64,000 nucleotides of DNA from positions 62,001-126,000 of the forward strand of contig NZ_RRCH01000028.1 in NCBI RefSeq assembly GCF_003862495.1, in the 5' to 3' direction. The notes under the pieces are model-generated. The model was not told the origin of the DNA. It made no database searches and saw only the letters and a program-made list of their open reading frames with translations. Origin of the DNA: Halocatena pleomorpha (GTDB lineage: Archaea; Halobacteriota; Halobacteria; Halobacteriales; Haloarculaceae). A program made the translations under genes and the position numbers. Below are positions 1 to 8,850 of this stretch, piece after piece (position 1 is the first letter of the stretch; every line of letters begins with the position of its first letter).

Positions 1-735
1 GCACAGGCCGCTGACCTCCCGGTGCCCTCGGTTCATGTTACCGATCGCGAGCGCCCGCTGGCGATGACGACTGGTCTCTCGACCAGCGACACCAAACTCG
101 TCGTTTCAACGGGGTTGCTTGACGTGCTTGATGCCAATGAGTTGGAAGCCGTCATCGCTCACGAGATCGCACATATCAAAAACCGCGACGCGACCGTAAT
201 GACGCTGGCTGAGTTCCCTCTGGCGAGTGCACGGAGTCTCGGGCGGACACTCCAGCACAGCGGCGGGGTCCACATCGCCTTGGTCGCGGTGGCGCTCGCC
301 TCGTATGCCTTCTGGGGGATCGGTCGCCTGCTGGTCGCCGCGCTGTCTCGCTCGCGGGAGCTCGCAGCCGACCGAGGCGCGAGCGCGTTGGTTGGTGATC
401 CTGCGGCGCTGGCAAGCGCCCTCGAAACGCTTGACAGTGACGTTCCTTCAGCACCCGACCGAGATGCCCGTGAGGCGGCGCTCGTCTCGTTGTCGATCGT
501 TCCTGACGAGCAGGAGACGCCGTGGCCGAAACTCACCTATAGGGATGGCTGGCCGATCTTCTGGAGTTATCGGCTCCCTGTCCGACGTGCCTGTCGCCGG
601 CTGAACGAACAGCACTTCCGCCCGATACTGGCTACCCATCCGGCAACCAACGAACGCATTGATTGTCTCAAGTCCCTCGAACGAGAGCATACGACGGGTA
701 CAACTGGATCGGAGACCGGTCTGAAACACTGTTGA
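1..735 (+). CDS. M48-family zinc metalloprotease (HtpX-like), 5' end outside window
   Basis: This is the C-terminal part of a membrane-bound M48 peptidase of the HtpX/Ste24 type, which degrades misfolded or damaged membrane proteins. The zinc motif HEIAH lies about 50 residues into the visible part (near nt 160-174) and the family's third ligand is visible as the Glu of SRELAAD about 65 residues later. A hydrophobic stretch between them fits the family's membrane hairpin. The frame is open to the first base of the window, so the true start and the N-terminal membrane segments are missing; the GTG at 22 is not likely to be the start. The reading ends with a TGA at 733-735. The family assignment is firm; the substrate is unknown. 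Confidence 0.9.
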   Translation, partial: AQAADLPVPSVHVTDRERPLAMTTGLSTSDTKLVVSTGLLDVLDANELEAVIAHEIAHIKNRDATVMTLAEFPLASARSLGRTLQHSGGVHIALVAVALASYAFWGIGRLLVAALSRSRELAADRGASALVGDPAALASALETLDSDVPSAPDRDAREAALVSLSIVPDEQETPWPKLTYRDGWPIFWSYRLPVRRACRRLNEQHFRPILATHPATNERIDCLKSLEREHTTGTTGSETGLKHC

Positions 736-815
736 GCGCGTTGACCAGACAATTGGTACAAGCTGTCATTGCGTACCTATGTCTGTGGGTATAAGCCAGG
801 AAAGGAGTTATTACA

Positions 816-1805
816 TTGGTCGATCCATCTTTTCAAGTGGAATATACAACACTCGGTAACACTGGGATGACGGTAAGCAAGATCTGTCTTGGCTGTATGA
901 GTTTTGGTGATCCAGAGAAAGGCGACATGTTCGATTGGACTGTCGGAAAGGAGCAATCGACGGAAGTCATCGATCGCGCGATCGAGCTCGGTATCAACTT
1001 CTTCGATACAGCAAACGTCTACTCCTACGGCGACTCCGAACGCATTCTTGGCGAGGCGCTCGCTGAATACGACCGTGACGAGCAGGTGGTCGCCACGAAG
1101 GTTTGGGGGCAAATGCGCGAGAATGACCCGAATTCGGGCGGACTCTCCCGGAAGACCATTGAACAGGAGTTGGAAAACAGCCTGGACCGGCTTGGAATGG
1201 ACACTGTCGACCTCTACCAAATCCACCGCTGGGATGACGACACGCCGATCCAGACAACGATGAAGGCCCTCGATGATGCCGTTCGTCGCAATCAGGCCCG
1301 TTACCTCGGTGCGAGTTCGATGTGGGCACACCAGTTTGCAACGGCACTCCACAGGAGCCAGCAGATGGCTCTCAACCGTTTCGTGACGATGCAAAACCAC
1401 TACAATCTCGTCTACCGCGAGGAAGAACGCGAGATGCTGCCGTACTGCAAGCAAGAGAACGTTGGCGTCATTCCGTGGAGTCCGCTCGCTGGTGGCTACC
1501 TCGCCCGTCCACACGAAGAAAGCGACGCAATGCGTGAGATGACTGCTGATCGGTACGATTCCCCACAAAGCAGGGAGATCAATGAGCGTGTTCGAGAGAT
1601 CGCCGACGAAATGGACGCCACGATGAGCCAGATCAGCCTTGCGTGGCTGCTTCACAAAGATGGTGTGACTGCGCCGATTTATGGAACATCGAGCGTCGAG
1701 CACTTGGAGGAAGCGGTTGAAGCGATCGAGATCGATCTCTCCGACAGCGATGTCGAATACCTCGAAGAACCGTACGAACCGATAGCTGTCCTCGGTCACG
1801 AATAG
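816..1805 (+). CDS. aldo/keto reductase
   Basis: NAD(P)H-dependent aldo/keto reductase of about 329 residues, the normal length for the family, with a (beta/alpha)8 barrel. The catalytic tetrad is visible: Asp in FFDTANVYSYG, Tyr in the same motif, Lys in VVATKVWG and His in YQIHRWD. Later segments (GVIPWSPLAGGYL, SLAWLLHKDGV) match the cofactor-binding end of the barrel. The start is uncertain. A TTG at 816 has a good Shine-Dalgarno (GGAG at 804-807, 8 nt away), while a GTG at 837 would give a more typical N terminus beginning EYTTLG. Substrate cannot be told. It stands alone, with the next gene 316 bp downstream. Confidence 0.92.
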   Translation: MVDPSFQVEYTTLGNTGMTVSKICLGCMSFGDPEKGDMFDWTVGKEQSTEVIDRAIELGINFFDTANVYSYGDSERILGEALAEYDRDEQVVATKVWGQMRENDPNSGGLSRKTIEQELENSLDRLGMDTVDLYQIHRWDDDTPIQTTMKALDDAVRRNQARYLGASSMWAHQFATALHRSQQMALNRFVTMQNHYNLVYREEEREMLPYCKQENVGVIPWSPLAGGYLARPHEESDAMREMTADRYDSPQSREINERVREIADEMDATMSQISLAWLLHKDGVTAPIYGTSSVEHLEEAVEAIEIDLSDSDVEYLEEPYEPIAVLGHE

Positions 1806-2121
1806 CCATACGGTCATACAATCTCTCTGCTTGGTCAGACATCCGTTGCGTGTCGGTGACTACTGGGCAGCGATTGATACGCGACGTAACGAGACGCCTA
1901 AAGTACTGTCGCTGTGCGAGGGCAATGACGATGGCGTCGACGGTTCAGTCAGTGCGCAACCTGAAACCACTTCCGCTCGCTCTTGATACATTATTTTCAA
2001 CTATAGATATGCATTCGAGAACACATGATTATACTAAATTATATTTTTACTATACCCTATTATTCTATCATGATATATAATAAAAACAATTAATACGTAT
2101 TGTATAATACACTATGTCCTG
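1806..2121. other. gene-free intergenic stretch with AT-rich promoter region
   Basis: No convincing gene. The last 120 bases (about 2000-2115) are very AT-rich and hold several TATA-like stretches, consistent with the promoter of the aldehyde dehydrogenase that starts at 2122. Confidence 0.5.
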
Positions 2122-3645
2122 ATGTCTACCGATTCACAACGATCGCCCGAGTCGAAGAGCGTAATCAAACAGCGTCACCAAGAAGCAGCTGACGAACTCG
2201 TTCCCTCCGACCCCGGTCAGCTTTACATCGGTGGTGAATGGAGAGACAGTCACTCCGGTGATACGCTTGACACGCGCGATCCCACAACAGGCGATGTTCT
2301 TACAAAAGTACAAGCAGGGGGACCAGTGGATATCGATCGGGCAGTCGATGCCGCTTGGGAAGCCTATGACGAGACGTGGTCGAACTATTCGGTGACCGAT
2401 AGACAAGAACTGCTCCACACGATCGCAGACCGGATCGAATCTCGGGCCGAGGACTTTGCGACGATCGAAACCCTCGACAACGGGAAACCGATTTCGGAAG
2501 CGCGTCTCGACATCAATCTTGTCATCGATCACTTCCGGTATTTCGCTGGTGCGTGCCGGGTTGAAGAAGGACGGACAGTTCAGAGTGATCCTGATCATCA
2601 TATACAAACGCTCCGGGAGCCGTACGGTGTTGTTGGGCAGATCATTCCGTGGAATTTCCCGCTGTTGATGGCTGCCTGGAAGCTCGCCCCAGCACTTGCG
2701 GCCGGCAATGCGATCATTTTGAAACCTGCTGAGGAGACTCCGCTGTCGATTCTCGAATTGATGCGCGAGATCGATGATATCCTCCCAGCTGGTGTCATTA
2801 ATGTCGTTACAGGATACGGTCCGGAAGCGGGAGCACCACTTTCCAATCACGATGGTGTTAGGAAAATAGCCTTTACAGGCTCAACTGAAGTGGGTCGTAG
2901 CGTGATGAAAAACGCTGCGGACTCGATCACCGATATTACACTCGAACTCGGCGGCAAAAGTCCACTAATCGTGTATCCGGACGCGGATATCGAGACGGCT
3001 GCTGAGGTTGCACGCGTCGGTATGTTCCACAACACGGGGGAGTGTTGTTGTGCAGGAACGCGTCTCTTTGTTCACGAGGATATTAGAGACGAGTTCCTCG
3101 ACGCGTTTATCGACGAAGTAACGTCACTCACCTTGGGCGATCCTCTTTGTGAAGAGACAACGCTCGGACCGAAGGTTACTGAAGAACAGGTTCAGCGTAC
3201 CCTTGAATACATTGAGCAGGCACGGGACTCCGGTGCAGACATCGTAACTGGTGGTGGCAAACCGGATGAAAAGGCACTCTCGGACGGTTGCTTCGTCGCG
3301 CCAACAGTCATCACCGACATCACCCACGAAAGCCGGGCAGTTCAAGAGGAAATCTTTGGTCCGGTTGAAACGGTCTTCGAGTGGTCGGAGTACGATGAGA
3401 TGATCGAACGGGCCAATGATGTCGATTACGGTCTTGCTGCTGGTGTCATCACAGCAGATCTCCAGCAAGCCCACAACACTGCACGGGATATAGAGGCTGG
3501 AAATATCTGGGTGAACACGTACAACGAGTTCCCAGCTGGCCAGCCGTTTGGTGGCTATAAACAGTCTGGGATCGGACGTGAAACCGCTGCTGAAACGCTC
3601 GAACATTACACCCAAACGAAAACCATAAACTTCGATCTCAACTGA
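2122..3645 (+). CDS. NAD(P)+-dependent aldehyde dehydrogenase
   Basis: Aldehyde dehydrogenase superfamily protein of 507 residues that oxidises an aldehyde to the acid. The nucleotide-binding motif IIPWNFP is at about 174-180 and FTGSTEVG at about 251-258. The catalytic Glu lies in LELGGKSP (Glu275) and the catalytic Cys in GECCCAGTR (probably Cys309, one of three Cys in a row). The C-terminal motif PFGGYKQSG is also present. The ATG at 2122 is preceded by a very AT-rich promoter. The first 30 residues are a polar extension before the conserved core. The substrate is open (betaine aldehyde, phenylacetaldehyde and 2-oxoglutarate semialdehyde are all possible in this superfamily). No operon partner is evident. 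Confidence 0.95.
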   Translation: MSTDSQRSPESKSVIKQRHQEAADELVPSDPGQLYIGGEWRDSHSGDTLDTRDPTTGDVLTKVQAGGPVDIDRAVDAAWEAYDETWSNYSVTDRQELLHTIADRIESRAEDFATIETLDNGKPISEARLDINLVIDHFRYFAGACRVEEGRTVQSDPDHHIQTLREPYGVVGQIIPWNFPLLMAAWKLAPALAAGNAIILKPAEETPLSILELMREIDDILPAGVINVVTGYGPEAGAPLSNHDGVRKIAFTGSTEVGRSVMKNAADSITDITLELGGKSPLIVYPDADIETAAEVARVGMFHNTGECCCAGTRLFVHEDIRDEFLDAFIDEVTSLTLGDPLCEETTLGPKVTEEQVQRTLEYIEQARDSGADIVTGGGKPDEKALSDGCFVAPTVITDITHESRAVQEEIFGPVETVFEWSEYDEMIERANDVDYGLAAGVITADLQQAHNTARDIEAGNIWVNTYNEFPAGQPFGGYKQSGIGRETAAETLEHYTQTKTINFDLN

Positions 3646-3963
3646 TCTACTGGCCGGTGGTGCCACACCATCGAGAGACAATTGTACTCTTCTTATCGTT
3701 TGATGAAATGAGGGTTCTGCGTTCAATTTCAACGTGTCTGCAAATACGCTCGGTGGATCGAATATCCCGCGATGACCGGCCAACAAGTGTGTCAAACCAA
3801 CCGGGATCGATTATCCATTCACCGGCAGCAGTGTCGTAAAAGACGCCATTCTACTTATCAGGTACTCTTTAACTATCAGTTACGGCCGCGAGTACCATCA
3901 GCGTATAGTGCCTTGCCACGCTGAGGACGATCTTCCGCCGACGTGAGCAAATTCGAGTCGGCA
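3646..3963. other. gene-free intergenic stretch
   Basis: About 320 bases between the convergent aldehyde dehydrogenase and antiporter genes. Short open frames exist but none reads like a protein. I see no clear hairpin or repeat. Confidence 0.4.
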
Positions 3964-5349
3964 TTAGTCCGCACGTTCCGGTTGGCTGGAATCATTTCTG
4001 AATGCTGTCCGGGCAGCTGCGATGGTCTGTTTGAGGAGCTTACGAACATTACCACGGCGCATGATGAACAGCCCGATGCCAAGGACAATGTAGACAGCCG
4101 TGTAGGCATAAAGAATGTCCATACTGATGGTCGTCGCAGCAGGCTCAGCATACGTCTGGATCACGTAAAACTCCGCGAGTACTTGTGTAACGAACAGTAC
4201 GAGCAATGTGACCGCCTCTCGGGTGCTAATCTCGAAGTTCGTCAGGATGGCGATGGCGAAAAAGCTCTGGGCAGCGGTGATCCAAATTTCTGCCGCCTGT
4301 TTCGAATCGAACGGGAGTGTTCCGACAGTTCCCGCAGAGATTGAGAAAACGACCGCGAGCGTTCCAATGAGGAGCGTCCACTGATTGAGCTTCGAGGAGA
4401 TGAGTGCGTTGAATCCGGCGGTCGAACGCGCCTTGTTTACGAGGTAGGCAACAACGATGAGTTCAGGACTCTCGGACGCGAGCGGCGCAAGCCATTGGAT
4501 CATGAAAAACTCGGGAATGCCATACTGGAGGCCCAACCGCTCAAGTCCCTCCGCAAACGGGTGGACTGCAGTGAAGATGACTGCACCCGAAAATGCGAAT
4601 CCGAACAGGACGACGCTGATCCGTGGTGCTTTCGGATATCGCTGGAAATATGCAGGAACGCCAACGTGTTCTTCGGATTTGTCAACATCACTGCGGATGA
4701 TGATAAAAAGATAAAGCACGTACAGGCCAACGAGGATGAGGGTATCGACAGCCCCGATGCCGCCACTGAAGGGAACGAAAAACGCGTACGCTGTCGCTGC
4801 GAGGAGGAACGCAATCTCAGTCGAGATTTTCTGATCGACGCCAACGACATCCGCAAGGAATCCAGAGCGGTGCTCAACTACTGGATCGTGAGCTCGTTTC
4901 GCACGGGAAATACTAAATAGGGCGATCCCAGACCACCCGAGACCGATGAGAATCCGGTTCGCTCCAGTCATGTTGGCCACCGCGAGGTTGGCAGCCTCGC
5001 TTGAGCCAGCGCCGGCCTGCCACGCGTAGAGGGCGTCGACAGCGTACTCGGGAGCCACAGCGAGTACCGCTAAGACTGCGATAGCGAACGCCTGCGGGAC
5101 ATCTTTTTCAGCGGTTTCGGCGGCCCATGCGAGTAGGAACGCTGCTCCGAGAATCGCCAAGCCAGCGACAACAACGGCCACGCTAGGCGCAATATTTTCG
5201 CCTGGGTGCACTGTTCCGTACCCACCAGACGAGACGAACGTCCCGATCCAAGGAATTGTCAACACCAGCGCGACAATGACAGCGATCAGTGGGTGGCGAA
5301 AGCGATCAAACATTGGTTTGGAACACGTTGTGGTTTCGTCTTCAATCAC
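3964..5349 (-). CDS. sodium/calcium exchanger-family membrane antiporter
   Basis: Polytopic membrane protein of about 461 residues resembling the NCX/CaCA cation antiporters, which swap Ca2+ for Na+ or H+. Two internally related alpha-repeat-like segments are visible. One holds ETAEKDVPQAF, APEYAVDALYAW and NMTGANRILIG. The other holds ASESPELIVVAYLV and ISSKLNQWTLLIG. Both have the acidic Glu/Asp in APE/SPE that the family uses for ion binding. About eleven hydrophobic segments flank a hydrophilic loop near residue 175-190. The frame starts at a GTG at 5349; an ATG at 5313 is an equally possible start and places the first membrane helix nearer the N terminus. The ion is inferred from the family only. 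Confidence 0.85.
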   Translation of the reverse strand: MIEDETTTCSKPMFDRFRHPLIAVIVALVLTIPWIGTFVSSGGYGTVHPGENIAPSVAVVVAGLAILGAAFLLAWAAETAEKDVPQAFAIAVLAVLAVAPEYAVDALYAWQAGAGSSEAANLAVANMTGANRILIGLGWSGIALFSISRAKRAHDPVVEHRSGFLADVVGVDQKISTEIAFLLAATAYAFFVPFSGGIGAVDTLILVGLYVLYLFIIIRSDVDKSEEHVGVPAYFQRYPKAPRISVVLFGFAFSGAVIFTAVHPFAEGLERLGLQYGIPEFFMIQWLAPLASESPELIVVAYLVNKARSTAGFNALISSKLNQWTLLIGTLAVVFSISAGTVGTLPFDSKQAAEIWITAAQSFFAIAILTNFEISTREAVTLLVLFVTQVLAEFYVIQTYAEPAATTISMDILYAYTAVYIVLGIGLFIMRRGNVRKLLKQTIAAARTAFRNDSSQPERAD

Positions 5350-5617
5350 TATTGATCTGACCGTGGGTGGCTGACAGATAATGTCATAGAAATTGGCAAC
5401 ACGACGTACAGACTGGCTAATGGGATGATCACCACATGTGGTGTAAGTGGCTGTTGTCTATAGATCGGCACGACCGGAGACCAGACTCATCGAATCGATT
5501 CTCTCAGAAGATCACTACGTCGCGTAATGCGTCTTCGAATCAGTTATCTGTTAGACACGGGAAACAGCCCATTCATACAGACATCACGGTCAACTGCTCA
5601 ATTACACTGCATCGGTG

Positions 5618-6532
5618 TCAGTCCCCAGTCGACGCAGGCGTTGCATCGTTAGCGCCTTCCCACTCACTGAGACCGACTGGGTCGAGATGGATGTGAACGT
5701 CAGACACTAGTTCGATGTCGCGTATACGATCGCGGAGTTCTGATTCGATGTCGTGGGCTTCGACCACTGTCAAGCCTCGATCTACTTCGGCGTGGACTTC
5801 CACCTCGATGACGTGGCCGGAATAGTAGGCTACGAAATCATGAATCCCACGGACCTCTGGGTGTTCGCGGATTCGGCCCTTGATTTCCTTCTGTTCTGTC
5901 TCGGGGGGCGCACTATCCGCGAGGTATCGGATGTTCTCTTGGGAGATTTCGATGCCTTGGTGAATGACAAGTAGACTTACGGTGCCACCCGCAATCGAAT
6001 CAAAGATGGGGTAGCCGATAGCCATTCCAAGAACACCCACTAGGGCCGCTCCCGTTGTGTAGATGTCGTTGCGGCTGTCTGTAGCAAGCGCGTGGAGACT
6101 CGGCAACTGGAGGTCCTGATTCACGTAGTGGGTGTACCAGTAACAGACGTACATGTCAACAAGAGCGAATAGGAGGCCGGCAACAAGCCAGATGCTGTAT
6201 TCGGCGGTGACGCCAGTGAACAGCGACAGACTGGCATCGTACAGCAGTTTAAGTCCGAGGAGGACCAACACTCCGCCGACGAAGAGTGCAGAGAGCGGTT
6301 CGAATCGGTTATGACCGTGAGGATGCGACTCGTCGGCGTCCTTGTGAACGGAGCGCCCCCAGATGAGGACAACACCACTTGCGAGGAGGTCAGCAACGGA
6401 GTGGGCGGCGTCAGCGATGAGTGCGATACTTCCGGTAAGGAATCCAATCGAGCCCTCGACAGCGATTTTGAGGGCGTTCAGCAGAACGTTTATCCAGGAG
6501 ACCCTGAGGAACGCCTCACGAGTAGCCACCAT
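5618..6532 (-). CDS. cation diffusion facilitator (CDF) family metal efflux protein
   Basis: CDF transporter of about 304 residues that exports divalent metals such as Zn2+, Mn2+ or Fe2+ in exchange for protons. Family landmarks are visible: the metal-site motif ADAAHSVADL in the second membrane segment, HPHGHNRFEP in the loop after it, and HALATDSRNDIYTT in the fifth segment. A cytoplasmic C-terminal domain of about 90 residues follows (HDFVAYYSGHVIEVEVHAEVD), with His residues typical of the dimerising metal-sensing domain. Closely spaced start codons exist (GTG 6535, ATG 6532, GTG 6529). A near-perfect Shine-Dalgarno (AGGAGG just upstream) favours 6532 or 6529. It is on the same strand as the antiporter, 268 bp away, so not clearly in one operon. 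Confidence 0.93.
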   Translation of the reverse strand: MVATREAFLRVSWINVLLNALKIAVEGSIGFLTGSIALIADAAHSVADLLASGVVLIWGRSVHKDADESHPHGHNRFEPLSALFVGGVLVLLGLKLLYDASLSLFTGVTAEYSIWLVAGLLFALVDMYVCYWYTHYVNQDLQLPSLHALATDSRNDIYTTGAALVGVLGMAIGYPIFDSIAGGTVSLLVIHQGIEISQENIRYLADSAPPETEQKEIKGRIREHPEVRGIHDFVAYYSGHVIEVEVHAEVDRGLTVVEAHDIESELRDRIRDIELVSDVHIHLDPVGLSEWEGANDATPASTGD

Positions 6533-6959
6533 CACCTCCTAATATCTACTGCATCCACTTAACAGCGCTCATTAGGCGGGTATAATCGAGTTTTAGATTG
6601 AATCTAAACCTTGCGCCTATCTTCACTAGTGGCATATTTTGGTTATAAATACGTGAGGAGGAGCGAGTTCGAGCCAGATATTCTGCTGCCGGGTACCCTG
6701 TTTTATGTCATGTCTGCCCTCCCGAACGACAATGAAATTGTACACAACACGGCAAACAAGAATCGTGACAATGGTTTCGCTTGATCGATTCAAATAACAA
6801 CACATTCGAACAGAACATGGCCCGTAGCAACGGTGATGAGCCACTGGTGGTACGAGGTGACTCGACTGAGAATCAGTTCTCCGACAATGGCTCATCAGAT
6901 AAATAATATCAGAAAACAGTTTTCTGAAGACCTCTGTTACAATGGGAAATGGTATTCGT
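6533..6959. other. sparse intergenic region
   Basis: No long gene. The only readable frame is the 29-codon candidate at 6817-6906, listed separately. The rest is AT-rich and includes promoter-like sequence upstream of the CDF gene. Confidence 0.35.
6817..6906 (+). CDS. possible 29-residue acidic small protein
   Basis: An ATG frame of 29 codons ending in TAA. The product is acidic and polar (begins MARSNGDEPLV, ends DNGSSDK), which is the composition of genuine haloarchaeal proteins and differs from random translation of AT-rich intergenic DNA. No family is recognised, there is no clear Shine-Dalgarno, and it could equally be a remnant of a longer gene. Low confidence. Confidence 0.22.
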   Translation: MARSNGDEPLVVRGDSTENQFSDNGSSDK

Positions 6960-7166
6960 TCATTCCTGTGAGAACCGGTCCCATTCCCAGCCCATGCAAT
7001 AGAGCCAAGACACTGCCCAGAGTGTTCCACTCGCGAGGAAGAGAAACCAACCCCAGGGGGTGAACCTTCCTGTCAGAAGAAACCAAAAGCTGCCCACGAT
7101 TCCGACGATAGCAATTGCTATTCCTACTACACCAATACACTCCGAGGGGCGTGGAATATACACCAT
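6960..7166 (-). CDS. small two-helix membrane protein, unknown function
   Basis: A 68-residue protein with two hydrophobic segments, at about residues 10-32 (GVVGIAIAIVGIVGSFWFLL) and 38-58 (GWFLFLASGTLWAVSWLYCMG), joined by a short basic turn. It starts at an ATG at 7166 that has a strong Shine-Dalgarno (GAGGAG about 6 nt upstream), which is good evidence for translation because many haloarchaeal genes lack one. No family is recognised. It stands alone between the CDF gene and a hypothetical gene. Confidence 0.6.
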   Translation of the reverse strand: MVYIPRPSECIGVVGIAIAIVGIVGSFWFLLTGRFTPWGWFLFLASGTLWAVSWLYCMGWEWDRFSQE

Positions 7167-7612
7167 CGTTGCTCCTCTACTGAGTAGAGACTAGACGATG
7201 ATGAGGATATAGGGTGGATATCAGTGGTGGGAACAATATTTCGATCGTTCCTGATAGGTCTCATTAGACACGGCGGGACCAAGATGAGTATCCGGTCTCG
7301 AATTCGCCGCCGTTATCACTGTTTTCAGGCTGATCGACGGATTTTTCATCGGGCTGTAGACATCTACTTGCCGCGAATCGATCATATAATGAGTGTCTGA
7401 TATGGGAGCAGATGGCAGCAACATCGAGATCAACGCCTGTACCGACTGGAGAGCACGGCGATCCTACGTTTCGCTCGGGGACGAGATCGATGAGCGACCG
7501 TCATCCGAGATGAGATACGTTCAACAGGCTTAATAGGAATTAGAAGATCTTAACGATTCTAGGGTGTAGAACCACCAATATCTCGAACAATGCAACAAAG
7601 AGCATACTAGAA
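7167..7612. other. sparse intergenic region
   Basis: Holds only a 43-codon candidate frame at 7402-7533 (listed separately). No repeat or structural RNA was recognised. Confidence 0.35.
7402..7533 (+). CDS. possible 43-residue small protein or gene remnant
   Basis: An ATG frame of 43 codons ending in TAA whose product has mixed, moderately acidic composition (contains SYVSLGDEIDERPSSE). It is not recognisable. It may be the tail of a lost gene or a genuine small protein; there is no clear upstream signal that decides this. Confidence 0.2.
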   Translation: MGADGSNIEINACTDWRARRSYVSLGDEIDERPSSEMRYVQQA

Positions 7613-7855
7613 ATGGGAAACGAACCCGAATATCAGTCCGTTCTCGTCGTACAGTCGGCTTTTCCCACAAAACGGGTGAAGCTTGAGCCGGGAATGGGAC
7701 TGTTTGCGAACCCGCGAGTCTGGGCAATTATAACAGAAGTGAACAAAAAGATAGACACCGAGCACGTGCCAGAAGGGACGCGTGTCGGACAGATCTGCTG
7801 GCAAGGTGAGGATATACTTACGCACGAGCTTGATGAGACGTACCTCACTGATTAA
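7613..7855 (+). CDS. hypothetical protein of 80 residues
   Basis: Short soluble protein of 80 residues with no membrane segment and a slightly acidic composition. Its sequence is varied enough to look like a folded domain (VLVVQSAFPTKRVKLEPGMG, then PEGTRVGQICWQGED). No family is recognised. It starts at an ATG and ends in TAA, and lies 117 bp upstream of the B3/4-domain gene on the same strand, with AT-rich promoter-like DNA between them, so co-transcription is not evident. Open frames on the other strand here look like shadows. Confidence 0.45.
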   Translation: MGNEPEYQSVLVVQSAFPTKRVKLEPGMGLFANPRVWAIITEVNKKIDTEHVPEGTRVGQICWQGEDILTHELDETYLTD

Positions 7856-7972
7856 TGTGCCTATAATTTAGCAACTTTTAATTTTTCCCAGATCCACTCT
7901 CAAAATCACCGAGTAATTAGGTAATTTATAGAAAATTATAACAGCTATGGTTCTAAAGGTAGGTATGTGGTA

Positions 7973-8686
7973 ATGGATAGCAACACACTAGTCGTCACGG
8001 ACGATGTTCGTGCCCTGGGCATCGCTCCTGTGGGGTGTCAGATCCGGAATCTCGACGTTCAGTCGGGAACAAACGCATTGAATGCAGAAATTAACGAGGT
8101 CAATCAGCTGACCGGCGACGCCTCGGCGGTGTTGGCCTCTGATGTCGTCGACGGTTCCCGTGAACTATTCCATCGGCTTGGACGTTCCGATCAAGAGCCA
8201 GCCGGTGAACAGCTCGTGAAGTTGATCGAAGCGAGGGGCTTCAACCGTAACAACAATATCGTCGACGCGTACAACATCGTTGGGGTCCAGTCGGGCGCGA
8301 TCCTAGGGATGCATGACACGGGCGAGATTGACGGCCCGATCACGATCCGTCGAGCAGACGGTGGCGAGACGATGCTCCCAATCTTCCACGAGGAACCGGA
8401 AACGGCCGCAGAGGGTGATCTCCTCTGGGAATCCGATGGAGATCTCTTAGCGCTGCTCGGCCCGGTGAGCCGGGACGCAGACGCATTCAAGGTCACCGAG
8501 TCAACTGACGACGTCCTGCTGGTCGTCCCAGGCAATCCGGCCATGTCTGAGGCAGACGGTCGTGCACTGTGTCGTGACACGTTCGAGCTGATCAAGCGCA
8601 CGTGTCCAACTGCTACAATGGAGTTCCTCGACGTACAACGTGGCGTGACCACGGGCAGCCGCGCAGCCACACCGGCGGACGACTGA
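7973..8686 (+). CDS. stand-alone B3/4 tRNA-binding-domain protein
   Basis: Protein of about 237 residues that appears to consist of the B3/B4 domain found in the beta subunit of phenylalanyl-tRNA synthetase, where it edits mischarged Tyr-tRNA(Phe). Free-standing B3/4 proteins (COG3382) are common in archaea and bacteria and are thought to edit or sense aminoacyl-tRNA or a related small molecule. The conserved core runs from NNIVDAYNIVGVQSGAILG through GDLLALLGPVSRDADAFKVT to PAMSEADGRALCRDTFELI. The ATG at 7973 is preferred; an in-frame GTG lies 6 nt upstream. It has no operon partner and is followed directly by a transposon-end-like hairpin. Confidence 0.8.
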   Translation: MDSNTLVVTDDVRALGIAPVGCQIRNLDVQSGTNALNAEINEVNQLTGDASAVLASDVVDGSRELFHRLGRSDQEPAGEQLVKLIEARGFNRNNNIVDAYNIVGVQSGAILGMHDTGEIDGPITIRRADGGETMLPIFHEEPETAAEGDLLWESDGDLLALLGPVSRDADAFKVTESTDDVLLVVPGNPAMSEADGRALCRDTFELIKRTCPTATMEFLDVQRGVTTGSRAATPADD

Positions 8687-8711
8687 CCATCCGGTTCTCC
8701 TATTTCTGCAA

Positions 8712-8760
8712 GGAGAGAATCCCGCCGTTTACGGCGGGGAGGATGTCACACCTAGCTGTC
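8712..8760 (+). mobile_element. solo IS200/IS605 (IS1341-type) right-end-like hairpin
   Basis: Just after the B3/4 gene sits a perfect 8-bp hairpin (cccgccgt, tt, acggcggg at 8721-8738) followed by ggaggatgtca. From memory, this combination closely resembles the right ends of haloarchaeal IS605/IS1341 elements that carry tnpB. No tnpB or tnpA reading frame is present, so this would be a solo end left by an element. It could also act as a transcription terminator for the B3/4 gene. Confidence 0.45.
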
Positions 8761-8850
8761 AGCAAATCACGATGGATTTATGATAGCTCGGGAATGTTGA
8801 TTCTGTCGTATTGTTTATAACCAGTTAATCATGACTCGTCCTGAGAGAAG

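Noticed and set aside
777-1817. Long antisense open frame over the aldo/keto reductase
   Set aside because: It mirrors a well-supported gene and its translation has no recognisable domain. It comes from the codon bias of the opposite strand.
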